The notes beneath the pieces were generated by a model. That model saw nothing but the letters and a program-made list of their open reading frames with translations, searched no databases and was not told where the DNA came from. A program made the translations under genes and the position numbers. From positions 1 to 51,109 of the forward strand of contig CANJXY010000007.1 in assembly GCA_947478925.1 (NCBI GenBank): a DNA stretch of 51,109 bases, written 5' to 3'. The stretch comes from Hyphomonadaceae bacterium. Lineage in GTDB: Bacteria; Pseudomonadota; Alphaproteobacteria; Caulobacterales; Hyphomonadaceae. Numbering within the stretch: position 1 is the first letter of the stretch; each line of letters starts with the position of its first letter. Below, piece after piece: positions 9,581 through 17,690 of the stretch.

Positions 9581-9880
9581 TTCTGACGTCCCGTATCTGG
9601 CTTCCCCTATCGGGAAGCTCGTTATCTGACCCGCCAATAGAGAGCTTGCGCCTTACCAACTACGCAAGACCTCACGCCCCGCGATTGCTGACGAAGAGCC
9701 TGCCAATCAGGACAGGAGATCCGATCTCACGCAGGCTTGAAGGGGCTAACCCATCGCGAAAAGCCCCTGCCAAGGTCGGATATTCCAAGACACGCTGCCG
9801 CAGGCCGAGATTTCAACATGATCTTTGCTGCAGCGCCGCAATCAGCTAGGGAGAGCGCCTTGAAGCGGGAGTGACGGCGA
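9581..9880. other. 300-bp intergenic region, no gene seen
   Basis: No convincing reading frame or RNA gene. AGGGGCT (9741-9747) and AGCCCCT (9762-9768) form a weak hairpin. Promoters for the cytochrome P460 gene (leftward) and methylsuccinyl-CoA dehydrogenase gene (rightward) must lie here, but no clear -35/-10 pair stands out. Confidence 0.5.
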
Positions 9881-11566
9881 ATGGCGGACGGCGTGGTGAT
9901 TGCGGATCTCAAAGCCACCGTGCAGCAGGCGGTTCAAGATGTAGAAGCCTACTTCTTCGACCTGCGCAGGTCCGTGGCCGAAACAGTCGCGCCCGGCGGC
10001 AAGGTAGACCGCCGCAAGATCGACGAGGAGCAACGCGCCACCCACGGTCTCGCCTGGGTGCTGACCTATGTCGAAACGCTCAAGGAAACCGCTCACTGGG
10101 CGGATCGGATCGACGCCGAGGGCAGGTTCGGCGAGATCGAGCAGCTGCTCACCCAGATCCTTTTCGGCGAATATCTGAGCCAGCTGATCGGCGGCTTGCC
10201 GATGACGCAGGTCGAGATCGTTCGCCCCGGCGACATGACAAACGATCAGTCGATCATGCAGAAGCTGTTCACGCCTGCGATCACCAGATTGGTAATGAAC
10301 GGCAACACGGGTGCCGCCCGCATGGCCGCCGCCAAGCACGTTCGCGACTTCCTCGAGAGCGGCAAGGCGACGCTGGAATATACCGGCCTCGACGAGACGT
10401 ATGAGCAGATCCGCGACCAGTTCCGCAAATTCGGAAAAGACGTCGTCGAGCCCTATGCCCACGGCTGGCACATGCGCGATGAACTCATCCCCGACAGCGT
10501 CGTCAAGCAGATGGGCGAGATGGGCGTATTCGGCCTCACCATCCCAGAAGAATTTGGCGGCCTAGGCCTCGGCAAGACGTCGATGTGCGTCGTCTCCGAA
10601 GAACTCAGCCGCGCCTATATCGGCGTCGGCTCCCTCGGCACGCGCTCGGAAATCGCAGCCGAACTCCTGCTCAATGGCGGCACGAAAGCGCAGCAGGAGA
10701 AATACCTACCGGGCATCGCTTCGGGCGAAATCCTGCCGACCGCCGTCTTCACTGAACCGAACACCGGCTCCGACCTTGGTAGCCTGCGCACCCGCGCCAC
10801 CCGGGACGGTAACGCCTGGAAGATCACAGGCAACAAGACCTGGATCACGCACGCCGCCCGTACTGACCTGATGACGGTACTCGCCCGCTCGATCCCGGAC
10901 ACCAACAATTTCTCGGGCCTCTCCATGTTCATCTGCGAGAAGCCGCGCGGCACGGATGAAAACCCATTCCCCGCAGAGGGCATGACCGGCGGCGAGATTG
11001 AAGTGCTCGGCTATCGCGGCATGAAGGAATATGAGATCGGCTTCGACGGCTTCGAAGTGCCCGTCGGCAACCTGCTCGGCGAAGTCGAGGGCCAGGGCTT
11101 CAAGCATCTGATGGCAACCTTCGAAGGCGCCCGCATCCAGACGGCGGCGCGCGCCATCGGCGTGGCACAATGCGCTTTCGAGCTCGGCCTCAAATACTCG
11201 CTGGACCGCACCCAGTTCGGCCGCCAAATTTTCGACTTCCCGCGTACATCGGACAAGCTCGTCATGATGGCCGCCGAACTCGTCGGCGTACGCCAGCTCA
11301 CCTACTTCTCGGCGCGTCAGAAAGACGAGGGCAAGCGCTGCGACCTCGAAGCGGGCCTCGCCAAGATGCTCGCGGCTCGTGTGGCCTGGGGCGCAGCTGA
11401 CAACGCCCTACAGGTCCATGGCGGCAACGGCTTTGCGCTCGAATATCCGATCAGCCGCGTGCTCTGCGACGCCCGCATTCTCAACATCTTCGAGGGGGCC
11501 GGCGAGGTGCAGGCGATGGTCATCGCCCGGAGGACGATCGACGAGTTTATCGGCGCGAAGAACTAG
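9881..11566 (+). CDS. mcd: Methylsuccinyl-CoA dehydrogenase (ethylmalonyl-CoA pathway)
   Basis: A 561-residue acyl-CoA dehydrogenase, about 160 residues longer than ordinary family members because of an N-terminal helical domain (ATHGLAWVLTYVETLK, LLTQILFGEYLSQL, GGLPMTQVEIVRP). That extension and the body motifs GVFGLTIPEEFGGLGLGK, SRAYIGVGSLGTRSEIAAEL, AVFTEPNTGSDLGSL and GNKTWITHAARTDLMT are what I know from alphaproteobacterial Mcd, which oxidises (2S)-methylsuccinyl-CoA to mesaconyl-CoA with FAD and passes electrons to ETF. The C-terminal LQVHGGNGFALEYPISRVLCD and NIFEGAGEVQ (E538) are the FAD-binding and usual catalytic-base segments. The pathway replaces the glyoxylate shunt for growth on acetate and other C2 substrates. 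Confidence 0.88.
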   Translation: MADGVVIADLKATVQQAVQDVEAYFFDLRRSVAETVAPGGKVDRRKIDEEQRATHGLAWVLTYVETLKETAHWADRIDAEGRFGEIEQLLTQILFGEYLSQLIGGLPMTQVEIVRPGDMTNDQSIMQKLFTPAITRLVMNGNTGAARMAAAKHVRDFLESGKATLEYTGLDETYEQIRDQFRKFGKDVVEPYAHGWHMRDELIPDSVVKQMGEMGVFGLTIPEEFGGLGLGKTSMCVVSEELSRAYIGVGSLGTRSEIAAELLLNGGTKAQQEKYLPGIASGEILPTAVFTEPNTGSDLGSLRTRATRDGNAWKITGNKTWITHAARTDLMTVLARSIPDTNNFSGLSMFICEKPRGTDENPFPAEGMTGGEIEVLGYRGMKEYEIGFDGFEVPVGNLLGEVEGQGFKHLMATFEGARIQTAARAIGVAQCAFELGLKYSLDRTQFGRQIFDFPRTSDKLVMMAAELVGVRQLTYFSARQKDEGKRCDLEAGLAKMLAARVAWGAADNALQVHGGNGFALEYPISRVLCDARILNIFEGAGEVQAMVIARRTIDEFIGAKN

Positions 11567-11567
11567 A

Positions 11568-11939
11568 TCAGCTGGATCGCATCGCGTCCGCGATCCTTGC
11601 CAAGGCTGGGCCAAGTTCCTCGCGCAGCTCGACGTCATTCACCGTCTCAGCAAGCGCTTGATGCATGCAAGCGAGCCATTGGTCGCGCTCATTCTCTCCG
11701 ATCGGAAGGGCGCGGTGAAGGCTCATGATGCAGGGGCGGTCGCCGCGCACGAACCAGTCACGCGGCCCGCCTATCCAGCCCGTCAGGAACTCGGCCAGGT
11801 TGTCGGCTATCGGGCCGAGATCGGGCTTATGCATGGCCCTTATGCCGGCTGCCGAGGGGTGCTCCGACATGATGGCGTAGAAACGACCGGCAAGACGCCG
11901 TAGTCCGTCCCTCCCGCCAATCCGTTCGAAGGCGGACAT
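11568..11939 (-). CDS. Group II (TrHbO-like) truncated haemoglobin
   Basis: A 123-residue globin. FERIGGRDGLRRLAGRFY gives helices A-B with Tyr at B10 (Y21); H75 in SLHRALPIGENERDQWL is the proximal haem ligand and W88 is the Trp at G8 typical of group II. Such proteins bind O2 or NO and are often tied to low-oxygen or nitrosative stress. The ATG at 11939 starts right at the globin fold; a TTG at 11996 would add 19 unstructured residues. A perfect FNR-type box lies 77 bases upstream. It ends 1 bp after the convergent methylsuccinyl-CoA dehydrogenase gene. Confidence 0.85.
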   Translation of the reverse strand: MSAFERIGGRDGLRRLAGRFYAIMSEHPSAAGIRAMHKPDLGPIADNLAEFLTGWIGGPRDWFVRGDRPCIMSLHRALPIGENERDQWLACMHQALAETVNDVELREELGPALARIADAMRSS

Positions 11940-12015
11940 CTCACCGTGTCGCGAGGTGGTCAAAGGGCTCTCCTGAATAACAGACGGCAGAAGCAACCTT
12001 CCTCAGTCTTGCGAT

Positions 12016-12029
12016 TTGATTCAGATCAA
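12016..12029. promoter_or_regulatory. FNR/FixK-type box between divergent genes
   Basis: TTGATTCAGATCAA fits the CRP/FNR-family consensus TTGAT-N4-ATCAA without a mismatch. Its centre is about 83 bases from the truncated haemoglobin start (leftward) and about 70 from the PRC-barrel gene start (rightward), a distance compatible with activating either promoter. A haemoglobin under oxygen or NO control is biologically sensible. The match is seen; regulation is inferred. Confidence 0.65.
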
Positions 12030-12092
12030 CCCGGCACAGGACTGGCGATGAGGCGCGGGCAACCTATCTTTCTGTAGAAACAGGAGCGCCTT

Positions 12093-12359
12093 ATGGCCGA
12101 ACCTATCCGCAAGGACCTGCCCGTCTTCCTGCATGATGGCGACGTCGCCATCGGCGCGGTACGCGGCATGAGCGGGAGTGACGTGATCATCTACATCGAG
12201 AACGCGGGCGATTTCACCTTGCCGCGCAGCGCGGTGAAGGATGTCCACGAGCACAAGGTCATTCTCGACAGCAGCAAACTTGATGACAAAGTGCGCGCTG
12301 CCATCGCTCGCGCACATTCTGCTGAAGATAACGAAGATCACGAACGCGCCGAAGATTGA
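12093..12359 (+). CDS. PRC-barrel-like small protein
   Basis: An 88-residue cytoplasmic protein with the rhythm of a single PRC-barrel/DUF2171-type beta domain: DGDVAIGAVRGMSGSDVIIYIENAG split into two strands, then FTLPRSAVKDVHEHKVILD, and an acidic helical tail ending SAEDNEDHERAED. PRC barrels act as small adaptor modules in RNA metabolism and photosynthetic proteins; nothing specific can be said here. It is divergent from the truncated haemoglobin and shares the FNR-type box, which hints at expression in low oxygen. A reasonable CAGGAGCG RBS precedes the ATG. Confidence 0.6.
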   Translation: MAEPIRKDLPVFLHDGDVAIGAVRGMSGSDVIIYIENAGDFTLPRSAVKDVHEHKVILDSSKLDDKVRAAIARAHSAEDNEDHERAED

Positions 12360-12381
12360 TAGACCTCGTGCGACCGAGAAC

Positions 12382-13092
12382 CTAGCTCGCCGGCGTCGCG
12401 TCCGGCGCGGCTTTCTTGTGCGCCACAGGTACTGCAGTTGCAACCGCCGCGACCGCATCCTTCCGCTCGATCTCGGCGTCAGGCAGGCGATGCTTCTGCA
12501 TGATGCGCGTCAGGAGCCAGGCGTAGGCGCCGCTTGCCGGCATGATCAGCGCGACCTTGAACAGGATCCAGACGTTCACACCGTCCATCTCGAAACCGAA
12601 CACATGGTAGATATGACCCGGCGCATAAACCTGGCGCACGACCTCGTTGGCGATCGCGGTTGCCACGAAGAACCAGGCGAAGCTCCAGGTGAACTGATCC
12701 CAGCCTTTCTGCGTGTAATGGAAGGTCTTTTCGAAGATGTACTTGAAGAAGTTCTTCTTCATGAAGAGACCCACGAAGAGGAAGATCGCGAAGGCCGCAT
12801 TGAACATCGTGACCTTCACCTGCACCCAAAACGGATCATGGGTCACAAGCGTCAGGATACCGAACACCACCGTCACGCCCGAGGCGATCAGTGGGAAAAT
12901 CGGCAGGCGCTTCAGCACCAGCTGCATCGCGATGATGGCGAGAAATGTCGCGATGATCAGCGCCCAGGTTCCATCTTCGACATTGCCGGTGATTGCGTTG
13001 ACGACGAACAAGGCAACCAGCGGGCCAAACTCGCTGGCAATATTGACGGTCTGCTCCGCATTGAACGGATAGATCTTTTTGATCCAGCTCAT
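12382..13092 (-). CDS. yciB: Inner membrane septation protein YciB/IspZ
   Basis: A 236-residue polytopic inner-membrane protein of the YciB (IspA/IspZ) family, involved in envelope integrity and cell division. It shows the conserved EFGPLVALFVVNA, FWVQVKVTMFNAAFAIFL, KNFFKYIFEKTFHYTQKGW and FAWFFVATAIANEVVR segments, with five to six membrane helices. The family is usually about 180-200 residues; the extra length is a C-terminal Ala/Lys-rich tail after RIMQKHRLPDAE. It converges on the PRC-barrel gene. Confidence 0.93.
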   Translation of the reverse strand: MSWIKKIYPFNAEQTVNIASEFGPLVALFVVNAITGNVEDGTWALIIATFLAIIAMQLVLKRLPIFPLIASGVTVVFGILTLVTHDPFWVQVKVTMFNAAFAIFLFVGLFMKKNFFKYIFEKTFHYTQKGWDQFTWSFAWFFVATAIANEVVRQVYAPGHIYHVFGFEMDGVNVWILFKVALIMPASGAYAWLLTRIMQKHRLPDAEIERKDAVAAVATAVPVAHKKAAPDATPAS

Positions 13093-13302
13093 GCCAGCGA
13101 AATCCCTCGGCGCCCGCCCAATTCAGACATCTGATAGGGTCGGCACCACCCTTCAAGTCCTATAGACGGCCTCAAATGCCGTAAACACCGCATCGTGAAT
13201 TACACTGTTCTTCAGAGCTCTCACTTCACCGCGTTTGTCGGCTGATCGCTCTTCCGCCGATAACGGGAGCAGGTAGGATCATAAAAAAGCCGGGAGAATA
13301 CG

Positions 13303-14487
13303 ATGAAACGCATTGCGGCATTGGTGCTTGTCCTCGCGATGACGGGATGCGCGACCGAGCCTTCTATGTCGCAGGCGGGCTTCGGTTGGGCCGGCGCGTG
13401 GGGCGCCTCCCCCACTATCCCTCCGCCTGGCTCCCGCAGTTTCGAGAACCAGACTGTCCGTCAGGTCGTACGACTCAGTCAGGGCGGCGACACGTTCCGC
13501 ATTCGGTTCACAAACGAGTATGGCGAGAAGGCACTCGATTTCGGGGGCGCGGCGGTCGCGATCGCCGGACCTGACGGAAAACCGGCAGGGCCGCAAGTCG
13601 CCGTCACGTTCTCGGGACATGAAACCACCGTCATCCCGCCAGGCGCCCCATTGCTCAGCGATCCGATCCGGATCAGCGCGAAGGCGCTCGACTCCCTCGC
13701 AATCACGCTTTTCCTGCCGACGGCGACGGGGCCATGCACCTGTCACTTTGCAGCGACCGCGACCACGTGGATCTCTGCTCCCGGAAACTTCATCCAAGCT
13801 GGTTTCGAGGCGGGGCAAACCACCACCACGCGCGCCTTCATTTCTGCAGTCGAGGTCGAAGCGGCATCCCCCCGCACTATCATCGCCTTTGGCGACTCGA
13901 TCACCGACGGCACCGCCTCCACCAACAACGCAAACCGTCGCTGGCCCGATGTCCTGGCGGACCGGCTCGTCGCCGCGGGCCAGACCATTGCGATCTCCAA
14001 CCAGGCTATCGCCGGCAACCGCGTGCTCACGCAGCAGATGCCGATCTTTGGCGAGAATGCTCTTGCCCGCTTCGACCGTGACATCGCCTCCGTGCCAAAC
14101 GCGAAATGGCTCGTCGTCCTCGAAGGCGTCAACGACATTGGCGCTGGCGGCGCAACGCCGCCCTCCGCAGATCAGATCATCGCAGGTTATGAGCAGCTGA
14201 CTGCCCGCTCGCACGCACGTGGCATCAAGGTCTATTTCGCGACCATCCTGCCCTATGAAGGCGCGCGCTACTTCCTGGAAGTCGGCGAAGGCGTCCGCCA
14301 GCAGGTGAACGCGTGGATCCGAACGTCGGGCAAGCCAGATGGTGTGATCGACTTCGACGCCGCGATGAAGGACCCGGCCAGCCCGCGCAAGATGAAAGCG
14401 GAGTTACAATCCGGCGACTGGCTCCATCCGAACGACGCCGGCTACAAGGTTATGGGCGAGGCCATCGACCTCGCCCTCTTCAACTAA
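13303..14487 (+). CDS. SGNH/GDSL-family hydrolase lipoprotein
   Basis: A 394-residue esterase-type enzyme. Block I IIAFGDSITDG places the nucleophile at S199, GVNDIG is block III, and GDWLHPNDAGY supplies D372 and H375. An N-terminal beta domain (about 25-180, with VRQVVRLSQGGDTFRIRFTN) precedes the hydrolase domain, as in the XynE-like group that deacetylates plant polysaccharides; the true substrate is unknown. The signal peptide ends in lipobox MTGC (Cys16), so it is anchored in the envelope. GGGAG precedes the ATG. It converges on the DUF1993 gene with 3 bp between. Confidence 0.87.
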   Translation: MKRIAALVLVLAMTGCATEPSMSQAGFGWAGAWGASPTIPPPGSRSFENQTVRQVVRLSQGGDTFRIRFTNEYGEKALDFGGAAVAIAGPDGKPAGPQVAVTFSGHETTVIPPGAPLLSDPIRISAKALDSLAITLFLPTATGPCTCHFAATATTWISAPGNFIQAGFEAGQTTTTRAFISAVEVEAASPRTIIAFGDSITDGTASTNNANRRWPDVLADRLVAAGQTIAISNQAIAGNRVLTQQMPIFGENALARFDRDIASVPNAKWLVVLEGVNDIGAGGATPPSADQIIAGYEQLTARSHARGIKVYFATILPYEGARYFLEVGEGVRQQVNAWIRTSGKPDGVIDFDAAMKDPASPRKMKAELQSGDWLHPNDAGYKVMGEAIDLALFN

Positions 14488-14490
14488 CGA

Positions 14491-15009
14491 CTACAACTTG
14501 ATCCGTGGACGACCGATATAGTCTCGCTTGCCGAGCGGGACGCCCTTTGAGCGAAAGATGTCGTACGCCGTCGTCGCGTGGAAATGGAAATTGGGCAGCG
14601 AGAAAGTCAGCAGGAAACCTTCACCCGTGAACGGCATCTGCTGTTCGCCCAAGTTGAAGACCATATCCTTGTGCTCCAGCGCATCGATCTCCTCGCGCGT
14701 GTAGGCCTTCATCTGGCTGGCAGCTTCGTACACGCGCGCCTGCAGGGCATCGAAATCATCGGTCGGTGTGCCGTAGGGCGGCTTGAACACGCCGCCTTTC
14801 ACACCCTCGATGGCGCCGACGGAATGGCCGATCGCCGCCTGCACCTGATAGCGCAGCGGCAACATGTCCTCGTAGATGCGTGAGTTCAGCATTTCGGTCA
14901 GGTCGATGCCTGTCTCCTCGCAATGCTTTCGGCCGCGCTTGAGAATGCCCTCCATCGCACCGAGGGTCTGGCTAAACAGCGCGCCTGTTGCGTCATAAAG
15001 TGTCGTCAT
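14491..15009 (-). CDS. DUF1993 family protein
   Basis: A 172-residue cytoplasmic helical protein of the DUF1993 family, which resembles the DinB-like four-helix bundle. It shows MTTLYDATGALFSQTL at the start, RIYEDMLPLRYQVQAAIGHS (a conserved segment) and the C-terminal LPNFHFHATTAYDIFRSKG with two His residues. Function is unknown. The start has a GGAG-type RBS (rc of CTCCACC). It stands alone between a convergent GDSL gene and the terminator of the secreted-protein gene. Confidence 0.82.
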   Translation of the reverse strand: MTTLYDATGALFSQTLGAMEGILKRGRKHCEETGIDLTEMLNSRIYEDMLPLRYQVQAAIGHSVGAIEGVKGGVFKPPYGTPTDDFDALQARVYEAASQMKAYTREEIDALEHKDMVFNLGEQQMPFTGEGFLLTFSLPNFHFHATTAYDIFRSKGVPLGKRDYIGRPRIKL

Positions 15010-15080
15010 TTGTCTTTATCTCCACCCGTCCGTGAGAGCCTGGCAGGCTATGACGCCACGCGTGGCGGGACAAACGAAAA

Positions 15081-15104
15081 GGCCGCGCTGGGTAAAGCGC
15101 GGCC
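15081..15104 (-). terminator. Rho-independent terminator of secreted protein gene 1
   Basis: GGCCGCGCT (15081-15089) and AGCGCGGCC (15096-15104) form a perfect 9-bp stem with a 6-nt loop. Read leftward it is followed by TTTT, as expected for termination of the gene ending at 15125. Almost the same hairpin follows the paralogous gene at 16320-16345. Confidence 0.85.
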
Positions 15105-15124
15105 TCATCATGTTTGCCTGAAGA

Positions 15125-16213
15125 CTAGCGGCGTTTCGCCTTGGTGGCCTTGACCTTGGTCGGTTGCTTCTTTGTCGCCTCGGCCGCCTTGGCGCGTTCC
15201 AGCTCGCGGGCGCCGGCGAGGATGCCTATCATGCCCTGGTTGCCTTCGTGGCAGGCATACTCATACACGCGCGTCGCCGGGTAGAAGCTCAGTTCTGCCT
15301 TCCACGTCTGCGTATAGGTGTCCGGGTCGTTGACTTCGAACTGGTAGAATACTTCCTTGTCGCTGATGCGCGTCAGCTTCTCTGTCACAACGCCATTGGC
15401 GGAAAGCGGGAAGGACTGATCCAGCATCTGCTGCGGATTGACGTTGGAAGTCTCCATCAGGAACGTGTCGCCGTCCCACCAACCGACAGTATCGCCCAAC
15501 CATGGCTTGATGACATTCGGCTTGTGATGATTGCGCGCTTCTTCCGCCGTCTTGAAGATCGGAACGATGCGCGCGTCATGGGCCATCTCCACCAGGATCA
15601 TCATGTGATCCGGCGTCTGCACAAACTGATAATTGTTATTGTACAGCACACTCAGCATGCCCGGTCCGCCCGTCTGGCCGAAGCCGATCAGGCAGCGCTC
15701 GGACAGCGTCGGCTCTTCCGGACCTTCATAGGGCGCAGCGCCCGTTGCATAGCGGCGGAATCCTTCAAGGTCGCGCTTGGCCTGTTCTTCCGGATGGCGG
15801 TAAGGCAGCTGGCCGTTTGCCGGCTCGATGATGTTGGACGTGCGCCACTCGCCTTTCACCTGCGCGAGCTTGTCGCCCGGCGCAACCCAGAACTTGTCAT
15901 AGCCCTTGAGGCCGAAATCGTCCCCGCCCTTCTCCGGCGCGCCCTTGTTGGGGTCGGAATATCCAGCGTTGGAGAATTCCGGATCGTCTGCCGCGATGCC
16001 GGCCAGCGCCGTGCCCTTGGCGATCTTGGTCGCTTCCGCTTCGGATACAACCAGCGACTTCTGCGCCGGATCCCGAGTCAGGGGCGTCAATGACGCATTG
16101 CTCCACGCGCCGTTGAGGTCAGGCTTGCCATCCGACGTACGCGGAACCTGGGCAAGCGCAGGTGTCGCAATCGCGATAGCGAGGGCCGCCAGTGCGGGCT
16201 TGAGCAGTCTCAT
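15125..16213 (-). CDS. Secreted protein of unknown function, tandem paralogue 1
   Basis: A 362-residue exported protein with a Sec signal peptide (MRLLKPALAALAIAIATPALA). The mature protein begins VPRTSDGKPDLNGAWSNASL, an opening shared by a widespread group of secreted hypothetical proteins (PRTPDGKPDLSGIW-type). Distinct segments are CLIGFGQTGGPGMLSVLYNN, MMILVEMAHDARIVPIF, DTVGWWDGDTFLMET and YEYACHEGNQGMIGILAGA; the C-terminus is Lys/Ala-rich. No catalytic signature is recognised. The ATG at 16213 has a GGAGGAAA RBS. The next gene upstream is a close copy, about 70% identical by eye. Confidence 0.82.
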   Translation of the reverse strand: MRLLKPALAALAIAIATPALAQVPRTSDGKPDLNGAWSNASLTPLTRDPAQKSLVVSEAEATKIAKGTALAGIAADDPEFSNAGYSDPNKGAPEKGGDDFGLKGYDKFWVAPGDKLAQVKGEWRTSNIIEPANGQLPYRHPEEQAKRDLEGFRRYATGAAPYEGPEEPTLSERCLIGFGQTGGPGMLSVLYNNNYQFVQTPDHMMILVEMAHDARIVPIFKTAEEARNHHKPNVIKPWLGDTVGWWDGDTFLMETSNVNPQQMLDQSFPLSANGVVTEKLTRISDKEVFYQFEVNDPDTYTQTWKAELSFYPATRVYEYACHEGNQGMIGILAGARELERAKAAEATKKQPTKVKATKAKRR

Positions 16214-16319
16214 GATTTCCTCCTGTGGAATGTGCAGCGCATGCACCTTCTGCGAGGCGCATTGATCATCGATCATAAACTAGGACTGCCCATTCGGGAT
16301 TGCAAACCGACAAAGAAAA

Positions 16320-16345
16320 GGCCGCGCTGAGAGTTCAGCGCGGCC
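16320..16345 (-). terminator. Rho-independent terminator of secreted protein gene 2
   Basis: GGCCGCGCTGA (16320-16330) and TCAGCGCGGCC (16335-16345) form a perfect 11-bp stem with a 4-nt loop; leftward it runs into CTTTTCTTTG. It separates the two paralogues, so each is its own transcription unit, and it mirrors the hairpin at 15081. Confidence 0.87.
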
Positions 16346-16368
16346 AATACTCTCTAGTCGTCAAATGC

Positions 16369-17451
16369 CTAGCGCGTTGGTTTGCTGGCCTTGGCGGGCT
16401 TGGTGGGCTTGGCAGTCAGCGCCGCCTCACGCTCCAGTTCACGCGCGCCGGCAAGAATACCGATCATACCCTGGTTACCCTCGTGGCAGGCGTACTCGAA
16501 GAGTTTCGACGTCGGGTAGAAGCTCAGCTCGGCCTTCCACGGCTGGGTGTAAGTGCCCGGATCGTTGACGCTGAACTCATAGAAGATGTCCTTGTCGCTT
16601 GTCCGTGTCAGGCGCTCAGTGACAACGGCCTGCTTCGACAGCGGAAAGGATTGGTTCTCGGCCTGCAATGGTTTCACGTTCACCGTCTCCATCACGAACA
16701 CGTCGCCGTCCCACCAGCCGACCGTGTCGCCCAGCCAAGGCGTGATCGCTGACGGCTTGTGATGCGCTCGCGCCTCGTCGGCAGTTGTGAAGATCGGGAC
16801 GATGCGTGCATCGTGGGCCATTTCCACCAGGATCATCATGTGCGTCGGCGTCTGCACGAACTGGTAATTGTTGTTGTACAGCACGCTCAGCATGCCCGGC
16901 CCGCCCGTCTGGCCAAAGCCGATCAGGCAGCGCTCGGAAATCGCGGGCTCTTCGGGACCCTCATACGGCGCATTGCCGGTCATGTAGCGCTGGAAGCCGA
17001 TCATCTGCTTCTTCTGCTGCGCAGCAGGGTCCTTGAACGGCAGCTGGCCGGTGGCGGGCTCGACGATGTTGGACGTGCGCCACTCGCCCTTCACGTTGGA
17101 AAGCTTGTCGCCGGGCGTGACCCAGAAACTGTCATAGCCCTTGAGACCGAAGTCCGAGCCACCTTTGGGCGGTGCGCCCTTGGTGGGGTCGGAGTAGGTC
17201 GTGTTCTTGCTGAACTCCGGATCGTTCGCCGGCACGCCGGCAATCGCCGTGCCGGCCGCAATCTTCTTGGCTTCTTCCTCGGTTACCACCAGGCTTTTCT
17301 GAGCCGGCGAACGCGACAGCGGCGTCAGGGAGGCATTGGTCCAGATGCCCGACATGTCGGGCTTGCCGTCGGGCGTGCGCGGAACCTGTGCAAGGGCGGG
17401 CTGGGCCAGCGCAATCGCAAGGGCCACCAAGGCCGGCTTGAGCAGTGTCAT
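16369..17451 (-). CDS. Secreted protein of unknown function, tandem paralogue 2
   Basis: A 360-residue exported protein, paralogue of the gene at 15125-16213. Signal peptide MTLLKPALVALAIALAQPALA, then VPRTPDGKPDMSGIWTNASL. The central block (PYEGPEEPAISERCLIGFGQ, then TGGPGMLSVLYNNNYQFVQT) and the end (YACHEGNQGMIGILAGAREL) are almost unchanged between copies, while the linker after QLPF and the Lys-rich tail differ. The unchanged blocks probably form the functional surface. GGAGGAACTG precedes the ATG. It is divergent from a lipoprotein methyltransferase-fold gene that is itself duplicated. Confidence 0.82.
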   Translation of the reverse strand: MTLLKPALVALAIALAQPALAQVPRTPDGKPDMSGIWTNASLTPLSRSPAQKSLVVTEEEAKKIAAGTAIAGVPANDPEFSKNTTYSDPTKGAPPKGGSDFGLKGYDSFWVTPGDKLSNVKGEWRTSNIVEPATGQLPFKDPAAQQKKQMIGFQRYMTGNAPYEGPEEPAISERCLIGFGQTGGPGMLSVLYNNNYQFVQTPTHMMILVEMAHDARIVPIFTTADEARAHHKPSAITPWLGDTVGWWDGDVFVMETVNVKPLQAENQSFPLSKQAVVTERLTRTSDKDIFYEFSVNDPGTYTQPWKAELSFYPTSKLFEYACHEGNQGMIGILAGARELEREAALTAKPTKPAKASKPTR

Positions 17452-17690
17452 CAGTTCCTCCAGAAGGTCCGGTTGTGCACGCGCCCTGCGGTGTGGCGCA
17501 TTGTCGGCGCGCCCAGTTTACTCCTTATCCGCCGATGCGGAAGCGCCTTCCTTCGGGTGAGCCCGGCGACCATTTTGCGCTGATTTGCGACGGTGCGGGA
17601 ATGGCAATGCCGTCCCGGGCTGGCTCCGTTCCGGCTTCGGTGTATGGTCCCCCCGATTTTCGATACTGCGAACGACAAGGGGAGAAGCGA

